From the NCBI GenBank assembly GCA_965200795.1, contig CBDAVB010000035.1, forward strand, positions 62,001 to 126,000: a DNA stretch of 64,000 nucleotides, written 5' to 3'. The DNA is from Parashewanella sp965200795. Lineage in GTDB: Bacteria > Pseudomonadota > Gammaproteobacteria > Enterobacterales > Shewanellaceae. Position numbers and translations under genes: made by a program. The notes beneath the pieces are model-generated. The model did not search any database and had not been told where the DNA came from. It saw only the letters and a program-made list of their open reading frames with translations. This document shows positions 45,002 to 54,789 of the stretch, piece by piece. Numbering within the stretch: the stretch's first letter is position 1; every line of letters starts with the position of its first letter.

Positions 45002-46891
45002 ATGCATTTTCATGAGCGGTTTGATGTAATAGTAGTCGGCGGCGGTCATGCCGGAACCGAAGCGGCGTTAGCCGCGGCCAGAACGGGAGTCAGTACCCTG
45101 TTATTGACACATAACATTGACACCTTGGGTCAGATGTCTTGTAATCCGGCGATTGGCGGCATCGGTAAAGGTCACTTAGTCAAAGAGATCGACGCTCTCG
45201 GCGGTGCGATGGCGATGGCGACCGATCACGCCGGTATTCAGTTCAGAACCTTAAATTCCAGTAAAGGTCCGGCGGTCCGGGCGACACGGGCGCAAGCGGA
45301 TCGCGGTTTATATCGCCAGAAAATTCAAATGATTTTACAAAACCAGCCAAATTTACGTTTGTTTCAACAATCCGTAGATGACTTAGTGATCGAAAACGAT
45401 CATGTTGCCGGTGTCGTAACTCAAATGGGTTTGGCCTTTGCCGCACAGACTGTGGTACTGACGGCGGGCACTTTCTTAAGCGGTAAGATCCATATCGGAC
45501 TTGAGCATTACGGCGGCGGCCGCGCCGGTGATCCGCCGTCTGTCAGTTTAGCGCGGCGGCTCAAAGAATTACCCGTGCGCGTCGGCCGCTTAAAAACCGG
45601 TACGCCGCCGCGCATTGATGCCAACAGCATTGATTTTTCAAAGATGCAGGAGCAAAAAGGCGACGATCCCTTACCGGTTATGTCCTTTATCGGTGATGTC
45701 AGTCAGCATCCGCGGCAGATCAGCTGCCATATTACCCATACCAATGAGCGGACCCATGACATTATCCGCGGTGGTTTAGATCGCAGTCCGATGTATTCCG
45801 GCGAGATTGAAGGGATAGGTCCGAGATACTGCCCTTCCATTGAAGATAAGATCACGCGTTTCGCCGGTAAAAATTCGCATCAGATCTTTATCGAGCCGGA
45901 AGGGTTAATTACCAATGAGATCTACCCTAACGGGATTTCCACCAGCCTGCCCTTTGATGTGCAGCTGAAATTAGTGCGCTCGATTCAGGGGATGGAAAAC
46001 GCTCAGATCATCCGTCCGGGCTACGCCATTGAATACGATTACTTTGATCCGCGCGATCTGAAGAACTCGCTTGAAACCAAATACATCTCAGGTTTGTTCT
46101 TCGCCGGGCAGATCAACGGCACCACAGGCTATGAGGAAGCCGGTGCGCAGGGTTTATTAGCGGGGATGAACGCCGCTTTGCGAGTACAAGGCAAAGCGTC
46201 CTGGTGCCCGCGGCGGGATCAAGCTTACCTTGGGGTATTGGTTGACGATCTTTCAACTCTGGGAACCAAAGAGCCGTACCGCATGTTTACCAGCCGCGCT
46301 GAATATCGCTTACTGCTGCGTGAAGATAACGCCGATATGCGCTTAACCGAAAAAGGCCGTGAGCTGGGGTTAGTAGATGATGAACGCTGGCGCAAATTTA
46401 ATGATAAACGTGAAGCTATTGAAACTGAGCTTCAGCGTTTACGCCGTCAGCGGGTGCATCCTGAGTCTGATCTGGTTGATAATCTCAATCCGCGCCTGAA
46501 TACGCCGATATCTCGTGAAGCGACGTTTGAAGAATTATTGCGCCGTCCGGAAATGGATTATGACAAGTTAACCGCTATTGAAGGTTTCGGCCCTAAGCTT
46601 GACGATCCGCTCGCGGCTGAGCAGGTGCAGATTCAGGTGAAGTACTCGGGTTACATTCAGCGTCAGCGGCAGGAAATTGAAAAACAGCAGCGTAATGAAA
46701 GTACCGGACTGCCCGTTGATCTGGATTATCAGGAAGTCCCCGGACTGTCTAATGAGGTGATCGCCAAGCTCAACGACGCTAAACCGGAAACCATCGGTCA
46801 GGCGTCACGCATTTCAGGGATCACCCCGGCGGCGATTTCGATTTTACTCGTTCACCTTAAAAAACGCGGCCTGCTGAAAAAGAGTGCTTAA
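45002..46891 (+). CDS. mnmG: tRNA uridine-5-carboxymethylaminomethyl modification enzyme
   Basis: 629 aa, full length. FAD motif VVGGGHAGTEAALAAARTG, SCNPAIGGIGKGHLVKEIDALGG, and the C-terminal GITPAAISILLVHLKKRG. With MnmE it modifies U34 of several tRNAs. The gene flanks oriC and leads the mnmG-rsmG pair. Confidence 0.96.
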   Translation: MHFHERFDVIVVGGGHAGTEAALAAARTGVSTLLLTHNIDTLGQMSCNPAIGGIGKGHLVKEIDALGGAMAMATDHAGIQFRTLNSSKGPAVRATRAQADRGLYRQKIQMILQNQPNLRLFQQSVDDLVIENDHVAGVVTQMGLAFAAQTVVLTAGTFLSGKIHIGLEHYGGGRAGDPPSVSLARRLKELPVRVGRLKTGTPPRIDANSIDFSKMQEQKGDDPLPVMSFIGDVSQHPRQISCHITHTNERTHDIIRGGLDRSPMYSGEIEGIGPRYCPSIEDKITRFAGKNSHQIFIEPEGLITNEIYPNGISTSLPFDVQLKLVRSIQGMENAQIIRPGYAIEYDYFDPRDLKNSLETKYISGLFFAGQINGTTGYEEAGAQGLLAGMNAALRVQGKASWCPRRDQAYLGVLVDDLSTLGTKEPYRMFTSRAEYRLLLREDNADMRLTEKGRELGLVDDERWRKFNDKREAIETELQRLRRQRVHPESDLVDNLNPRLNTPISREATFEELLRRPEMDYDKLTAIEGFGPKLDDPLAAEQVQIQVKYSGYIQRQRQEIEKQQRNESTGLPVDLDYQEVPGLSNEVIAKLNDAKPETIGQASRISGITPAAISILLVHLKKRGLLKKSA

Positions 46892-46928
46892 TCTCTGAAA
46901 TTTTCCGCTTTATTTGTGCTTTATTTAA

Positions 46929-46956
46929 CAAGGGAAGCTTTTTGCTTCCCTTGCGG
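46929..46956 (+). terminator. hairpin after mnmG
   Basis: AAGGGAAGC/GCTTCCCTT, 9-bp stem, 5-T loop, then GCGGTTTT. The T-tail is weak, so partial read-through into rsmG is possible. Confidence 0.6.
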
Positions 46957-47014
46957 TTTTCTGGACGTCATAATATGAGGTTGAATTTTTTACTCAGGTA
47001 GGATCTTGGTAAGT

Positions 47015-47644
47015 ATGACGTCTGAACTTAAGCGGCGGCTTGTTCAATATCTAAAACAGGCCGACATTAATATTACTGAGCGACAACAGCAGCAACTTGT
47101 TGGTTTCGTTGCTATGCTCAATAAATGGAACAAAGCTTACAATCTGACTTCAGTTCGGGATCCTATGCGGATGCTGATCCGCCATATCATGGACAGCATC
47201 GTGGTATCAGAGCATCTTAAAGGACAACGTTTTATTGACGCGGGTACGGGGCCGGGACTGCCGGGGCTGCCGCTGGCCATCATTAATCCTGATAGAGAGT
47301 TCGTGTTGCTCGACAGTTTAGGTAAGCGCGTCCGTTTTCAAAAACAAGTTCAGTTTGAACTGGGTATTCGCAATGTGACTTCGGTTGAAAGACGTGTGGA
47401 AGCTTACCAAGATCAACAAGGATTTGACGGCGTATTAAGCCGCGCCTTCGCGTCGGTTCGCGATATGCTGAATTGGTGTCATCATTTACCTAAATCAGAC
47501 GGCGTGTTTTACGCGCTGAAAGGGCAACTGGCTGATGATGAAATGGCGCGGATCCCCCGGGGATTTGAAGTGCTGGAAACCATAGAGTTACAAGTGCCGG
47601 CACTGGATGAACAGCGTCATCTGTTAAAGATTATAAAGAAATAA
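47015..47644 (+). CDS. rsmG: 16S rRNA m7G527 methyltransferase
   Basis: 209 aa from the ATG at 47015; a TTG nine bases earlier is an alternative. Motifs WNKAYNLTSVRDP, HIMDSIV, FIDAGTGPGLPGLPLAI and SRAFASV fit RsmG (GidB). Confidence 0.93.
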   Translation: MTSELKRRLVQYLKQADINITERQQQQLVGFVAMLNKWNKAYNLTSVRDPMRMLIRHIMDSIVVSEHLKGQRFIDAGTGPGLPGLPLAIINPDREFVLLDSLGKRVRFQKQVQFELGIRNVTSVERRVEAYQDQQGFDGVLSRAFASVRDMLNWCHHLPKSDGVFYALKGQLADDEMARIPRGFEVLETIELQVPALDEQRHLLKIIKK

Positions 47645-47735
47645 TGTTGTCATACCTGCGTATGCGGGGTATCTGGTGTATTCTCGTTTGAATAGGAAAG
47701 ACACCAGACTCCAGCAGGACTGGTGTGACGCGAGC
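47645..47735. repeat. REP-like doublet
   Basis: Arms CATACCTGCGTATGCGGGGT and CCAGACTCCAGCAGGACTGG, separated by a short spacer, resemble the doublet at 7545-7660. Confidence 0.55.
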
Positions 47736-47777
47736 GAGTCACTGCCGCAGTTACAGGCTGAACAATAGGATATTAGC

Positions 47778-48566
47778 GTGGGAAAAATCATTGCCGTAGC
47801 GAACCAAAAAGGTGGCGTGGGAAAAACAACAACCTGTGTGAACCTGGCGGCATCCCTGGCCGCGACCAAACGCCGGGTATTGTTAATTGACCTTGATCCG
47901 CAAGGTAACGCCACCATGGGCAGTGGTATAGACAAATACCAGGTCGGACGCACCGCTTATGACTTACTTGTGGATGAGGCGCCGTTTGAGCAAGTGGTCA
48001 GCAAAGACACGGCGGGCAAATATGACTTAATCGCCGCCAACGGTGATGTCACCGCCGCCGAAATTAAGCTGATGGAATTCTTCGCCCGTGAGGTACGTTT
48101 GCGCAACGCGCTCGCGCCGGTGAAAGATGATTACGATTTTATCTTTATTGACTGTCCGCCGTCACTGAATATGCTGACCGTCAACGCCATGTCAGCGGCC
48201 GGTTCGGTGTTAGTGCCGATGCAGTGCGAGTATTATGCGCTGGAGGGGCTGACCGCCTTACTGGATACCATCAGTAAACTGGCGGCGATGGTCAATCCGG
48301 GATTAGCCATTGAGGGGATCTTACGCACCATGTACGACCCGCGTAACCGTTTGGCGAATGATGTGTCCGATCAGCTTAAAAGTCATTTTGGTGATAAAGT
48401 TTACCGTACCGTCATTCCGCGTAACGTGCGTTTGGCGGAAGCGCCGAGCTTTGGCGCGCCGGCCATGTATTATGATAAGTCCAGCGCCGGAGCGAAAGCC
48501 TATCTGGCGCTGGCCGGTGAGATTATTCGCCGCTCAGAGCAACCAGTGACAGCGCAGCCGGCATAG
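47778..48566 (+). CDS. parA: chromosome partitioning ATPase ParA
   Basis: 262 aa, GTG start. Deviant Walker A KGGVGKTT, LLIDLDPQGNATMGSG, and IDCPPSLNML. Soj/ParA type, working with ParB for origin segregation. It is eight bases upstream of parB. No clear parS site (16-bp TGTTTC...GAAACA) was found by eye in the window. Confidence 0.95.
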   Translation: MGKIIAVANQKGGVGKTTTCVNLAASLAATKRRVLLIDLDPQGNATMGSGIDKYQVGRTAYDLLVDEAPFEQVVSKDTAGKYDLIAANGDVTAAEIKLMEFFAREVRLRNALAPVKDDYDFIFIDCPPSLNMLTVNAMSAAGSVLVPMQCEYYALEGLTALLDTISKLAAMVNPGLAIEGILRTMYDPRNRLANDVSDQLKSHFGDKVYRTVIPRNVRLAEAPSFGAPAMYYDKSSAGAKAYLALAGEIIRRSEQPVTAQPA

Positions 48567-48574
48567 GGAGTGAT

Positions 48575-49483
48575 ATGAATTTGAAAAAACGAGGTTTAGG
48601 CAAAGGCTTGGATGCGCTGCTCAGTACCAGTATGGCGTCTAACCAAAAAATCCGGCAGCAGGAGGCCGCTGCCGCGGAGCAAGCACAATCCAGAGGGATT
48701 GCGGGTCACAAAGAGTTATTGCGTCTGGATGTCGACCTGTTACAGCCGGGCAAATATCAGCCCCGTAAAGACATGTCGCCGGATGCTCTGGACGAATTGG
48801 CGGAATCCATTCGCGTGCAGGGGGTGATTCAGCCCATTGTCGTGCGTAAGCTGGATACGGCAGAGCGGTATGAAATCATCGCCGGTGAACGTCGCTGGCG
48901 CGCGTCACTGCAGGCCGGGCTTGAACGGGTTCCTTGTATTGTAAAACAAGTGCCGGATGAGGCGGCGGTGGCCATTGCCCTGATTGAGAATATTCAGCGT
49001 GAGGATCTCAACGCGATGGAAGAGGCCATTGCCCTGAACCGTTTGATCGAAGAGTTTGAGCTGACGCATCAGCAGACGGCGGATGCGGTAGGTAAATCCC
49101 GTACCACCGTAACAAATATTTTACGTTTGAATGCGTTGAACGAACCGGTGAAGCGTTTGCTGGAACACGGTGATTTAGACATGGGTCATGCTCGCGCTTT
49201 ATTAGCGGTAGAAGGTGAACAGCAAACTCTTCTGGCAAAACAGGTGGTTGCGAAAGAATTGACGGTTCGCGATACTGAGCGTTTGGTCAATAAAGCGTTA
49301 AATCCGGCGAAAGAAACTAAAAAAGCCGAAAAAGATCATGACGTGGCGCGATTAGAATCTGAGCTGATTGAACGTTTAGGCGCAAAAGTGTCGATAAATC
49401 ACAATCGTAAAGGAAAAGGTAAAATCGTGATTAATTATCAGGATTTGTCTGAATTAGACGGTATTCTCAGCAAAATCCGCTAA
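48575..49483 (+). CDS. parB: chromosome partitioning protein ParB
   Basis: 302 aa. N-terminal KRGLGKGLDALL, the CTP/parS-binding region with GERRWRAS and ENIQREDLN, and a helix-turn-helix around QTADAVGKSRTTVTN. The C-terminal dimerisation part ends YQDLSELDGILSKI. Confidence 0.95.
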   Translation: MNLKKRGLGKGLDALLSTSMASNQKIRQQEAAAAEQAQSRGIAGHKELLRLDVDLLQPGKYQPRKDMSPDALDELAESIRVQGVIQPIVVRKLDTAERYEIIAGERRWRASLQAGLERVPCIVKQVPDEAAVAIALIENIQREDLNAMEEAIALNRLIEEFELTHQQTADAVGKSRTTVTNILRLNALNEPVKRLLEHGDLDMGHARALLAVEGEQQTLLAKQVVAKELTVRDTERLVNKALNPAKETKKAEKDHDVARLESELIERLGAKVSINHNRKGKGKIVINYQDLSELDGILSKIR

Positions 49484-49606
49484 AAACCTTCTCTGAACAG
49501 GTCAAAAATCGCAATCCGTTTAACATTATAACAGGCTGTTAATGTGACATGACAGTCTGTAATCCCTGAATCTGATTACAAAGTCTCGTTTTTCAACATC
49601 TCAAAG

Positions 49607-49634
49607 TTGCATTGCAAGCCTGAGCGGGTATACT
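49607..49634 (+). promoter_or_regulatory. predicted promoter of the atp operon
   Basis: -35 TTGCAT and -10 TATACT separated by 16 bp, about 85 bp upstream of atpI. Confidence 0.5.
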
Positions 49635-49720
49635 TTCGCAAGCTTTTTTGTCCTTCAGAATTTGATCCGCTTTAAAAAGCGTCTCGAAAGGTAAAAAAGT
49701 CCGTATGTGGAGAAGACAGT

Positions 49721-50104
49721 TTGACGAATATTTTAGCTCGCCGAGGTCGCAAGGCTGCCTATAAATTAGTGCTGGTTCAAGTGACAACGGCAGTGATGTC
49801 ATCAATTGTCTTCTCCGCCGTGTGGGAATGGTCAACCGGGCTGGCAGCTCTGGCTGGTGGCATGGTGGCGGCGATTCCTAATTTTGTATTCGCGACCCTC
49901 GCTTTCTCCGAAAGCGGAGCGAGCCGGGCCGATAAAGTGTTAAAAAACTTTTATCGGGGGGAAGCGGTAAAGCTGCTGTTAACCATTGCGTTATTCAGTT
50001 TGATCTTTAGTCAGTTAAACATGGCGTTCACGCCGGTTTTCGCCGGCTATTTAGTCACATTGATGGTGCACTGGACGGCGCCTTTGTACTTCAAGCAAAG
50101 TTAA
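49721..50104 (+). CDS. atpI: ATP synthase subunit I
   Basis: 127 aa, TTG start with GGAGAAG nine bases upstream. Four hydrophobic segments; AtpI-like and poorly conserved, helping c-ring assembly. First gene of the atp operon, 12 bases before atpB. Confidence 0.85.
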   Translation: MTNILARRGRKAAYKLVLVQVTTAVMSSIVFSAVWEWSTGLAALAGGMVAAIPNFVFATLAFSESGASRADKVLKNFYRGEAVKLLLTIALFSLIFSQLNMAFTPVFAGYLVTLMVHWTAPLYFKQS

Positions 50105-50116
50105 GTGGGATGAATC

Positions 50117-50911
50117 ATGGCTGCAACTGGTGAAGCGCTAACACCGCAGGGCTATATCCAACATCACCTTACCAACTTAAATGTCGGTGAAGGGTTTTGG
50201 GCATGGCACATTGATTCATTGTTCTTTTCGGTTGGTTTGGGTGTTTTATTCTTGTGGTTGTTCCGCTCTGTTGCCAAAAAAGCGACGACGGGCGTCCCTG
50301 GAAAGCTTCAGTGCTTTGTGGAGATGATCGTTGAGTTTGTCGACAACAGTGTTAAAGAGACCTTCCACGGCAAAAATGCTCTGATAGCCCCTCTTGCGTT
50401 AACTATTTTCGTTTGGATTTTCATGATGAATTTCATGGATATGATTCCCGTAGACTGGCTGCCTGAGTTAGGTATGGCATTGGGCGTCCCCTATTTGAGA
50501 GTAGTTCCGACAACTGACCTTAACATTACCTTCAGCTTAGCTTTGGGTGTGTTCGTGCTGATTATCTATTACAGCATCAGGGTCAAGGGTGTTTCAGGTT
50601 TTGTTAAGGAACTGACACTACAGCCTTTTAACCATAAGGCAATGATACCAGTCAACCTCCTGTTAGAATCCGTAACGTTAATCGCGAAGCCGATTTCTTT
50701 GGCGCTTCGTTTGTTCGGTAACTTATACGCGGGTGAGTTGATCTTCATCCTTATTGCGCTTATGTATGGTACTAACCTGGCTCTGTCAGCTCTGGGTGTG
50801 TCACTGCAACTGGGCTGGTTAATCTTCCATATTTTGGTTATTACCCTGCAGGCGTTTATCTTCATGATGTTAACCATTGTTTACCTAAGCATGGCTCATG
50901 AGGATCATTAA
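50117..50911 (+). CDS. atpB: ATP synthase Fo subunit a
   Basis: 264 aa, multi-pass membrane protein. The essential Arg lies in SLALRLFGNLYAGE, with the C-terminal LQAFIFMMLTIVYL. It forms the proton half-channels with the c-ring. Confidence 0.95.
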   Translation: MAATGEALTPQGYIQHHLTNLNVGEGFWAWHIDSLFFSVGLGVLFLWLFRSVAKKATTGVPGKLQCFVEMIVEFVDNSVKETFHGKNALIAPLALTIFVWIFMMNFMDMIPVDWLPELGMALGVPYLRVVPTTDLNITFSLALGVFVLIIYYSIRVKGVSGFVKELTLQPFNHKAMIPVNLLLESVTLIAKPISLALRLFGNLYAGELIFILIALMYGTNLALSALGVSLQLGWLIFHILVITLQAFIFMMLTIVYLSMAHEDH

Positions 50912-50975
50912 GGATTGCTGAAGAAATTTTTAACTAAATCAAACAAATAAATTAGATTTAGAATCGGAGATAAAG

Positions 50976-51227
50976 ATGGAAACGATTTTAGGTATGACAG
51001 CAATCGCTGTCGCTCTGCTGATTGGTATGGGTGCGTTAGGTACTGCAATCGGTTTCGGCCTATTAGGTGGTAAGTTCCTGGAAGGCGCGGCTCGTCAACC
51101 GGAAATGGCTCCTATGCTTCAAGTTAAGATGTTCATCGTAGCGGGTCTTCTTGACGCCGTAACTATGATCGGTGTAGGTATCGCATTGTTCATGCTATTC
51201 ACCAACCCGTTAGGTGGCATGCTGTAA
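50976..51227 (+). CDS. atpE: ATP synthase Fo subunit c
   Basis: 83 aa, two membrane helices with polar loop EGAARQPE. The ion-binding acid is Asp in GLLDAVTMI, and the sodium-type Glu signature is absent, so proton coupling is likely. Confidence 0.95.
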   Translation: METILGMTAIAVALLIGMGALGTAIGFGLLGGKFLEGAARQPEMAPMLQVKMFIVAGLLDAVTMIGVGIALFMLFTNPLGGML

Positions 51228-51264
51228 CACACGCTTCTGTCTTAACTCTAACTAGGAGGCTGTT

Positions 51265-51735
51265 GTGAATATCAACATCACCCTAATCGGTCAGACGGTA
51301 GCATTCATCATCTTCGTGTGGTTCTGCATGAAGTATGTATGGCCGCCTTTAATGCAAGCCATTGAAGAGCGCCAAAAGAAGATTGCTGACGGTCTTGCTG
51401 ATGCGGATCGCGCCGCAAAAGACCTGGAGTTGGCTCAAGCGAAAGCCACTGACCAACTTAAAGACGCTAAGGCCACCGCCAACGAAATCATTGAGTCCGC
51501 GAACAAGCGTAAAGCTCAAATCGTTGACGAAGCAAAAGCCGAAGCGGATGCTGAGCGTGCGAAAATCATTGCTCAGGGTCACGCGGAAATTGAAGCTGAA
51601 CGTAATCGTGTGAAAGAAGAATTGCGAAAGCAAGTTGCTTCTTTGGCTATTCAAGGTGCTGAGAAAATTCTTGAGCGTTCTATTGATCCAAATGCTCACA
51701 GCGACATCGTTGAAAAACTTGTTGCTGAAATTTGA
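51265..51735 (+). CDS. atpF: ATP synthase Fo subunit b
   Basis: 156 aa: N-terminal membrane helix, then a long charged helix forming the peripheral stalk. AGGAGG lies upstream of a GTG start. Confidence 0.95.
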   Translation: MNINITLIGQTVAFIIFVWFCMKYVWPPLMQAIEERQKKIADGLADADRAAKDLELAQAKATDQLKDAKATANEIIESANKRKAQIVDEAKAEADAERAKIIAQGHAEIEAERNRVKEELRKQVASLAIQGAEKILERSIDPNAHSDIVEKLVAEI

Positions 51736-51750
51736 TGAGGGAGTTGAGTT

Positions 51751-52284
51751 ATGGCTGAGTTAACCACCATTGCTCGTCCTTACGCGAAGGCAGCATTTGA
51801 TTATGCGGTTGAAAATAACGCCGTTGACGCTTGGGCGCAGATGCTTGAGTTCGCCGGCGCCGTAGCTGACCACGACAGTGTAAGCCCAATGTTAAAAGGT
51901 GCGATGGCACCACAGCGACTCGCTGAATTTTTCATTGGTATTTGTGGTGAGCAGATGAATACCCATGGTCAAAATCTGATCAAAGTAATGGCTGAAAACG
52001 GACGTTTAGAAGTTCTGCCGGCGGTAGCTGAATTATACGCTGAGTTTCGTAATGAATGGGCCAAGGAAGTTGAAGCTGATGTGGTATCAGCAACGGAATT
52101 GAGCGCGGAGAAACAAGCGGAAATCGCCGCAAGTCTTGAAAAACGTCTGGCACGCAAAGTAAAGCTGAATTGCAGCACAGACGCCAGCTTAGTCGCTGGT
52201 GTCATTATCAAAGCAGGCGACTTGGTCATTGACGGTTCTGTACGTGGTAAATTATCACGTCTGAACGATGATTTAATGTCGTAA
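51751..52284 (+). CDS. atpH: ATP synthase F1 subunit delta
   Basis: 177 aa with ARPYAKAAFDYA at the N-terminus and KAGDLVIDGSVRGKL at the C-terminus, the delta/OSCP signature. Links F1 to the b stalk. Confidence 0.95.
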   Translation: MAELTTIARPYAKAAFDYAVENNAVDAWAQMLEFAGAVADHDSVSPMLKGAMAPQRLAEFFIGICGEQMNTHGQNLIKVMAENGRLEVLPAVAELYAEFRNEWAKEVEADVVSATELSAEKQAEIAASLEKRLARKVKLNCSTDASLVAGVIIKAGDLVIDGSVRGKLSRLNDDLMS

Positions 52285-52298
52285 TTGGGAGTTTGAGC

Positions 52299-53840
52299 AT
52301 GCAACTGAATTCCACTGAAATCAGCGATCTGATTAAACAGCGGATCGAGCAGTTCGAAGTCGTCAGTGAAGCGCGCAACGAAGGTACTATCGTTGCGGTA
52401 AGTGACGGTATCATCCGCATCCACGGCCTGGCGGACGTGATGCAAGGTGAGATGATCGAATTGCCAGGTAACCGTTATGCTATCGCGTTGAACTTAGAAC
52501 GTGATTCTGTCGGTGCCGTAGTGATGGGCTCATATGCCGGATTGGCAGAGGGCGTAAAAGTAAAAACTACTGGCCGTATTCTAGAAGTACCAGTGGGCCG
52601 CGGTCTGCTCGGTCGTGTCGTAAACACGCTAGGTGAGCCTATCGACGGTAAAGGACCTGTCGAAAACGATGGTTTCTCTCCTGTTGAAGTGATTGCTCCG
52701 GGTGTTATTGACCGTAAGTCAGTATCACAACCGGTACAAACGGGTTATAAAGCCGTTGACTCTATGATCCCAATCGGTCGCGGTCAGCGTGAGCTGGTTA
52801 TCGGTGACCGTCAGACTGGTAAAACAGCGATGGCTATCGACGCCATCATCAACCAGAAAGACTCCGGCGTCGCTTGTGTGTACGTAGCGGTTGGTCAGAA
52901 AGCGTCTACGATCGCTAACGTAGTTCGTAAGCTGGAAGAGCACGGCGCACTGCAAAACACCATCGTTGTTGTGGCCTCAGCGTCTGAAGCGGCGGCGCTT
53001 CAGTTTCTGGCGCCGTACTCCGGTTGTTCTATGGGTGAATACTTCCGTGACCGCGGTGAGGACGCGCTTATCGTATACGATGACCTGACTAAGCAGGCCG
53101 TTGCTTACCGTCAGATCTCGCTGCTGCTTAAGCGTCCACCGGGTCGTGAGGCATATCCGGGTGACGTATTCTATCTGCATTCGCGTCTGCTGGAGCGTGC
53201 CGCTCGCGTAAACGAAGAGTACGTAGAGAAATTCACGGCGGGTGAAGTGAAAGGCAAGACGGGTTCTCTGACGGCTCTGCCTATCATTGAGACCCAGGCG
53301 GGTGACGTTTCAGCGTTCGTACCGACTAACGTAATTTCGATTACCGACGGTCAGATCTTCCTGGAAACTGACTTATTTAACTCCGGCCTGCGTCCGGCGG
53401 TTAACCCGGGTATTTCGGTATCTCGTGTTGGCGGCGCAGCACAAACGAAAATTATTAAGAAGCTGTCTGGCGGTATCCGTACCGCGCTAGCACAGTATCG
53501 GGAGCTTGCGGCGTTCTCTCAGTTTGCGTCAGATCTTGATGACGCGACTCGTGCTCAACTTGAGCATGGTGAGCGCGTTACCGAGCTGATGAAGCAAAAG
53601 CAATACGCGCCTATGAGCGTGGCAGATCAGGCGGTGTCTATTTTCGCCGCTGAAAAAGGCTACCTCAAAGGCGTTGAGCTGAAGAAGGTTGGTAACTTCG
53701 AAGCCGCTCTGCTCTCTTACATGAACAGCGAACACGCTGATCTTCTTAAGACTATCAACGAAACCGGCGACTACAACGCCGACATCGAAGCCGGTCTTAA
53801 AGCGGGTCTGGACAAGTTCGTTGAAACCCAAACCTGGTAA
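52299..53840 (+). CDS. atpA: ATP synthase F1 subunit alpha
   Basis: 513 aa from the ATG at 52299 (MQLNSTEIS), GGAG upstream; an in-frame TTG two codons earlier is less likely. Walker A GDRQTGKTA and the alpha-specific PAVNPGISVSRVGGAA. Confidence 0.97.
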   Translation: MQLNSTEISDLIKQRIEQFEVVSEARNEGTIVAVSDGIIRIHGLADVMQGEMIELPGNRYAIALNLERDSVGAVVMGSYAGLAEGVKVKTTGRILEVPVGRGLLGRVVNTLGEPIDGKGPVENDGFSPVEVIAPGVIDRKSVSQPVQTGYKAVDSMIPIGRGQRELVIGDRQTGKTAMAIDAIINQKDSGVACVYVAVGQKASTIANVVRKLEEHGALQNTIVVVASASEAAALQFLAPYSGCSMGEYFRDRGEDALIVYDDLTKQAVAYRQISLLLKRPPGREAYPGDVFYLHSRLLERAARVNEEYVEKFTAGEVKGKTGSLTALPIIETQAGDVSAFVPTNVISITDGQIFLETDLFNSGLRPAVNPGISVSRVGGAAQTKIIKKLSGGIRTALAQYRELAAFSQFASDLDDATRAQLEHGERVTELMKQKQYAPMSVADQAVSIFAAEKGYLKGVELKKVGNFEAALLSYMNSEHADLLKTINETGDYNADIEAGLKAGLDKFVETQTW

Positions 53841-53889
53841 TACAGCACGAGGTGTCTAAGACACCTCAGGTCCAGATTGGAGAGTAGAG

Positions 53890-54756
53890 ATGGCCGGCGC
53901 TAAAGAGATTAAAACTAAGATTGCGAGTGTTCAAAACACTCAGAAGATCACCTCTGCAATGGAAATGGTAGCCGCGAGTAAAATGCGCAGAGCGCAAGAT
54001 CGCATGCAAGCCAGCCGTCCGTATGCAGACAGTATGCGTAAGGTGATCGGTCACGTGGCGCAAGGCTCTCTTGAATACAAGCACCCCTACATGGAGGTGA
54101 GAGAAGCCAGGCGGGTCGGTTACATTGTCGTGTCAACCGACCGTGGTCTTTGTGGTGGTCTGAACGTTAACTTATTTAAGAAAGTAACGGCGGACGTGAA
54201 AAACTATGTTGAAAAAGGGGTTGAAGCGGACTTCTGTCCTATCGGCTCCCGCAGCGTGCAGTTTTTCAAAAGCTTCGGCGGTAACATCGTTTCGCACGCA
54301 TCAGGTTTAGGTGACGCTCCGTCACTGGCTGATCTGATCGGTACGATTCGCGTAATGCTGACAGCTTACAACGAAGGCAAGCTGGATCGTCTGTACGTGG
54401 TATTCAACAAGTTTGTCAATACCATGACTCAGACGCCTGTGATCGAGCAGCTACTACCTTTGCCGAAACCAGAAAATGAAGATGAGTTCATCGGTCATAA
54501 CTGGGACTACATCTATGAGCCGGATCCGAAAGCGCTGTTAGATCAGTTGTTGGTTCGTTACGTAGAATCTCAGGTATATCAGGGCGTTGTTGAAAACGTC
54601 GCGTCTGAGCAGGCTGCCCGTATGGTAGCGATGAAGGCGGCGACCGATAACGCCGGTGCGCTTATCGACGACCTGCAACTGGTATACAACAAAGCCCGTC
54701 AGGCCGCGATTACGCAAGAGCTGTCGGAAATTGTATCCGGGGCGGCCGCGGTATAG
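53890..54756 (+). CDS. atpG: ATP synthase F1 subunit gamma
   Basis: 288 aa. KIASVQNTQKITSAMEMVA at the N-terminus and YNKARQAAITQELSEIV at the C-terminus, the rotor shaft helices. Confidence 0.96.
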   Translation: MAGAKEIKTKIASVQNTQKITSAMEMVAASKMRRAQDRMQASRPYADSMRKVIGHVAQGSLEYKHPYMEVREARRVGYIVVSTDRGLCGGLNVNLFKKVTADVKNYVEKGVEADFCPIGSRSVQFFKSFGGNIVSHASGLGDAPSLADLIGTIRVMLTAYNEGKLDRLYVVFNKFVNTMTQTPVIEQLLPLPKPENEDEFIGHNWDYIYEPDPKALLDQLLVRYVESQVYQGVVENVASEQAARMVAMKAATDNAGALIDDLQLVYNKARQAAITQELSEIVSGAAAV

Positions 54757-54789
54757 GCAAGGTAAAGAAACTTATTTAGAGGATTAATC

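Noticed and set aside
47735..49720. parS sites near parAB
   Set aside because: No 16-bp TGTTTCACGTGAAACA-like palindrome was found by eye here or near oriC.
50976..51227. Sodium-coupled c subunit
   Set aside because: The binding residue is Asp and the Glu/Ser-type sodium signature is missing.
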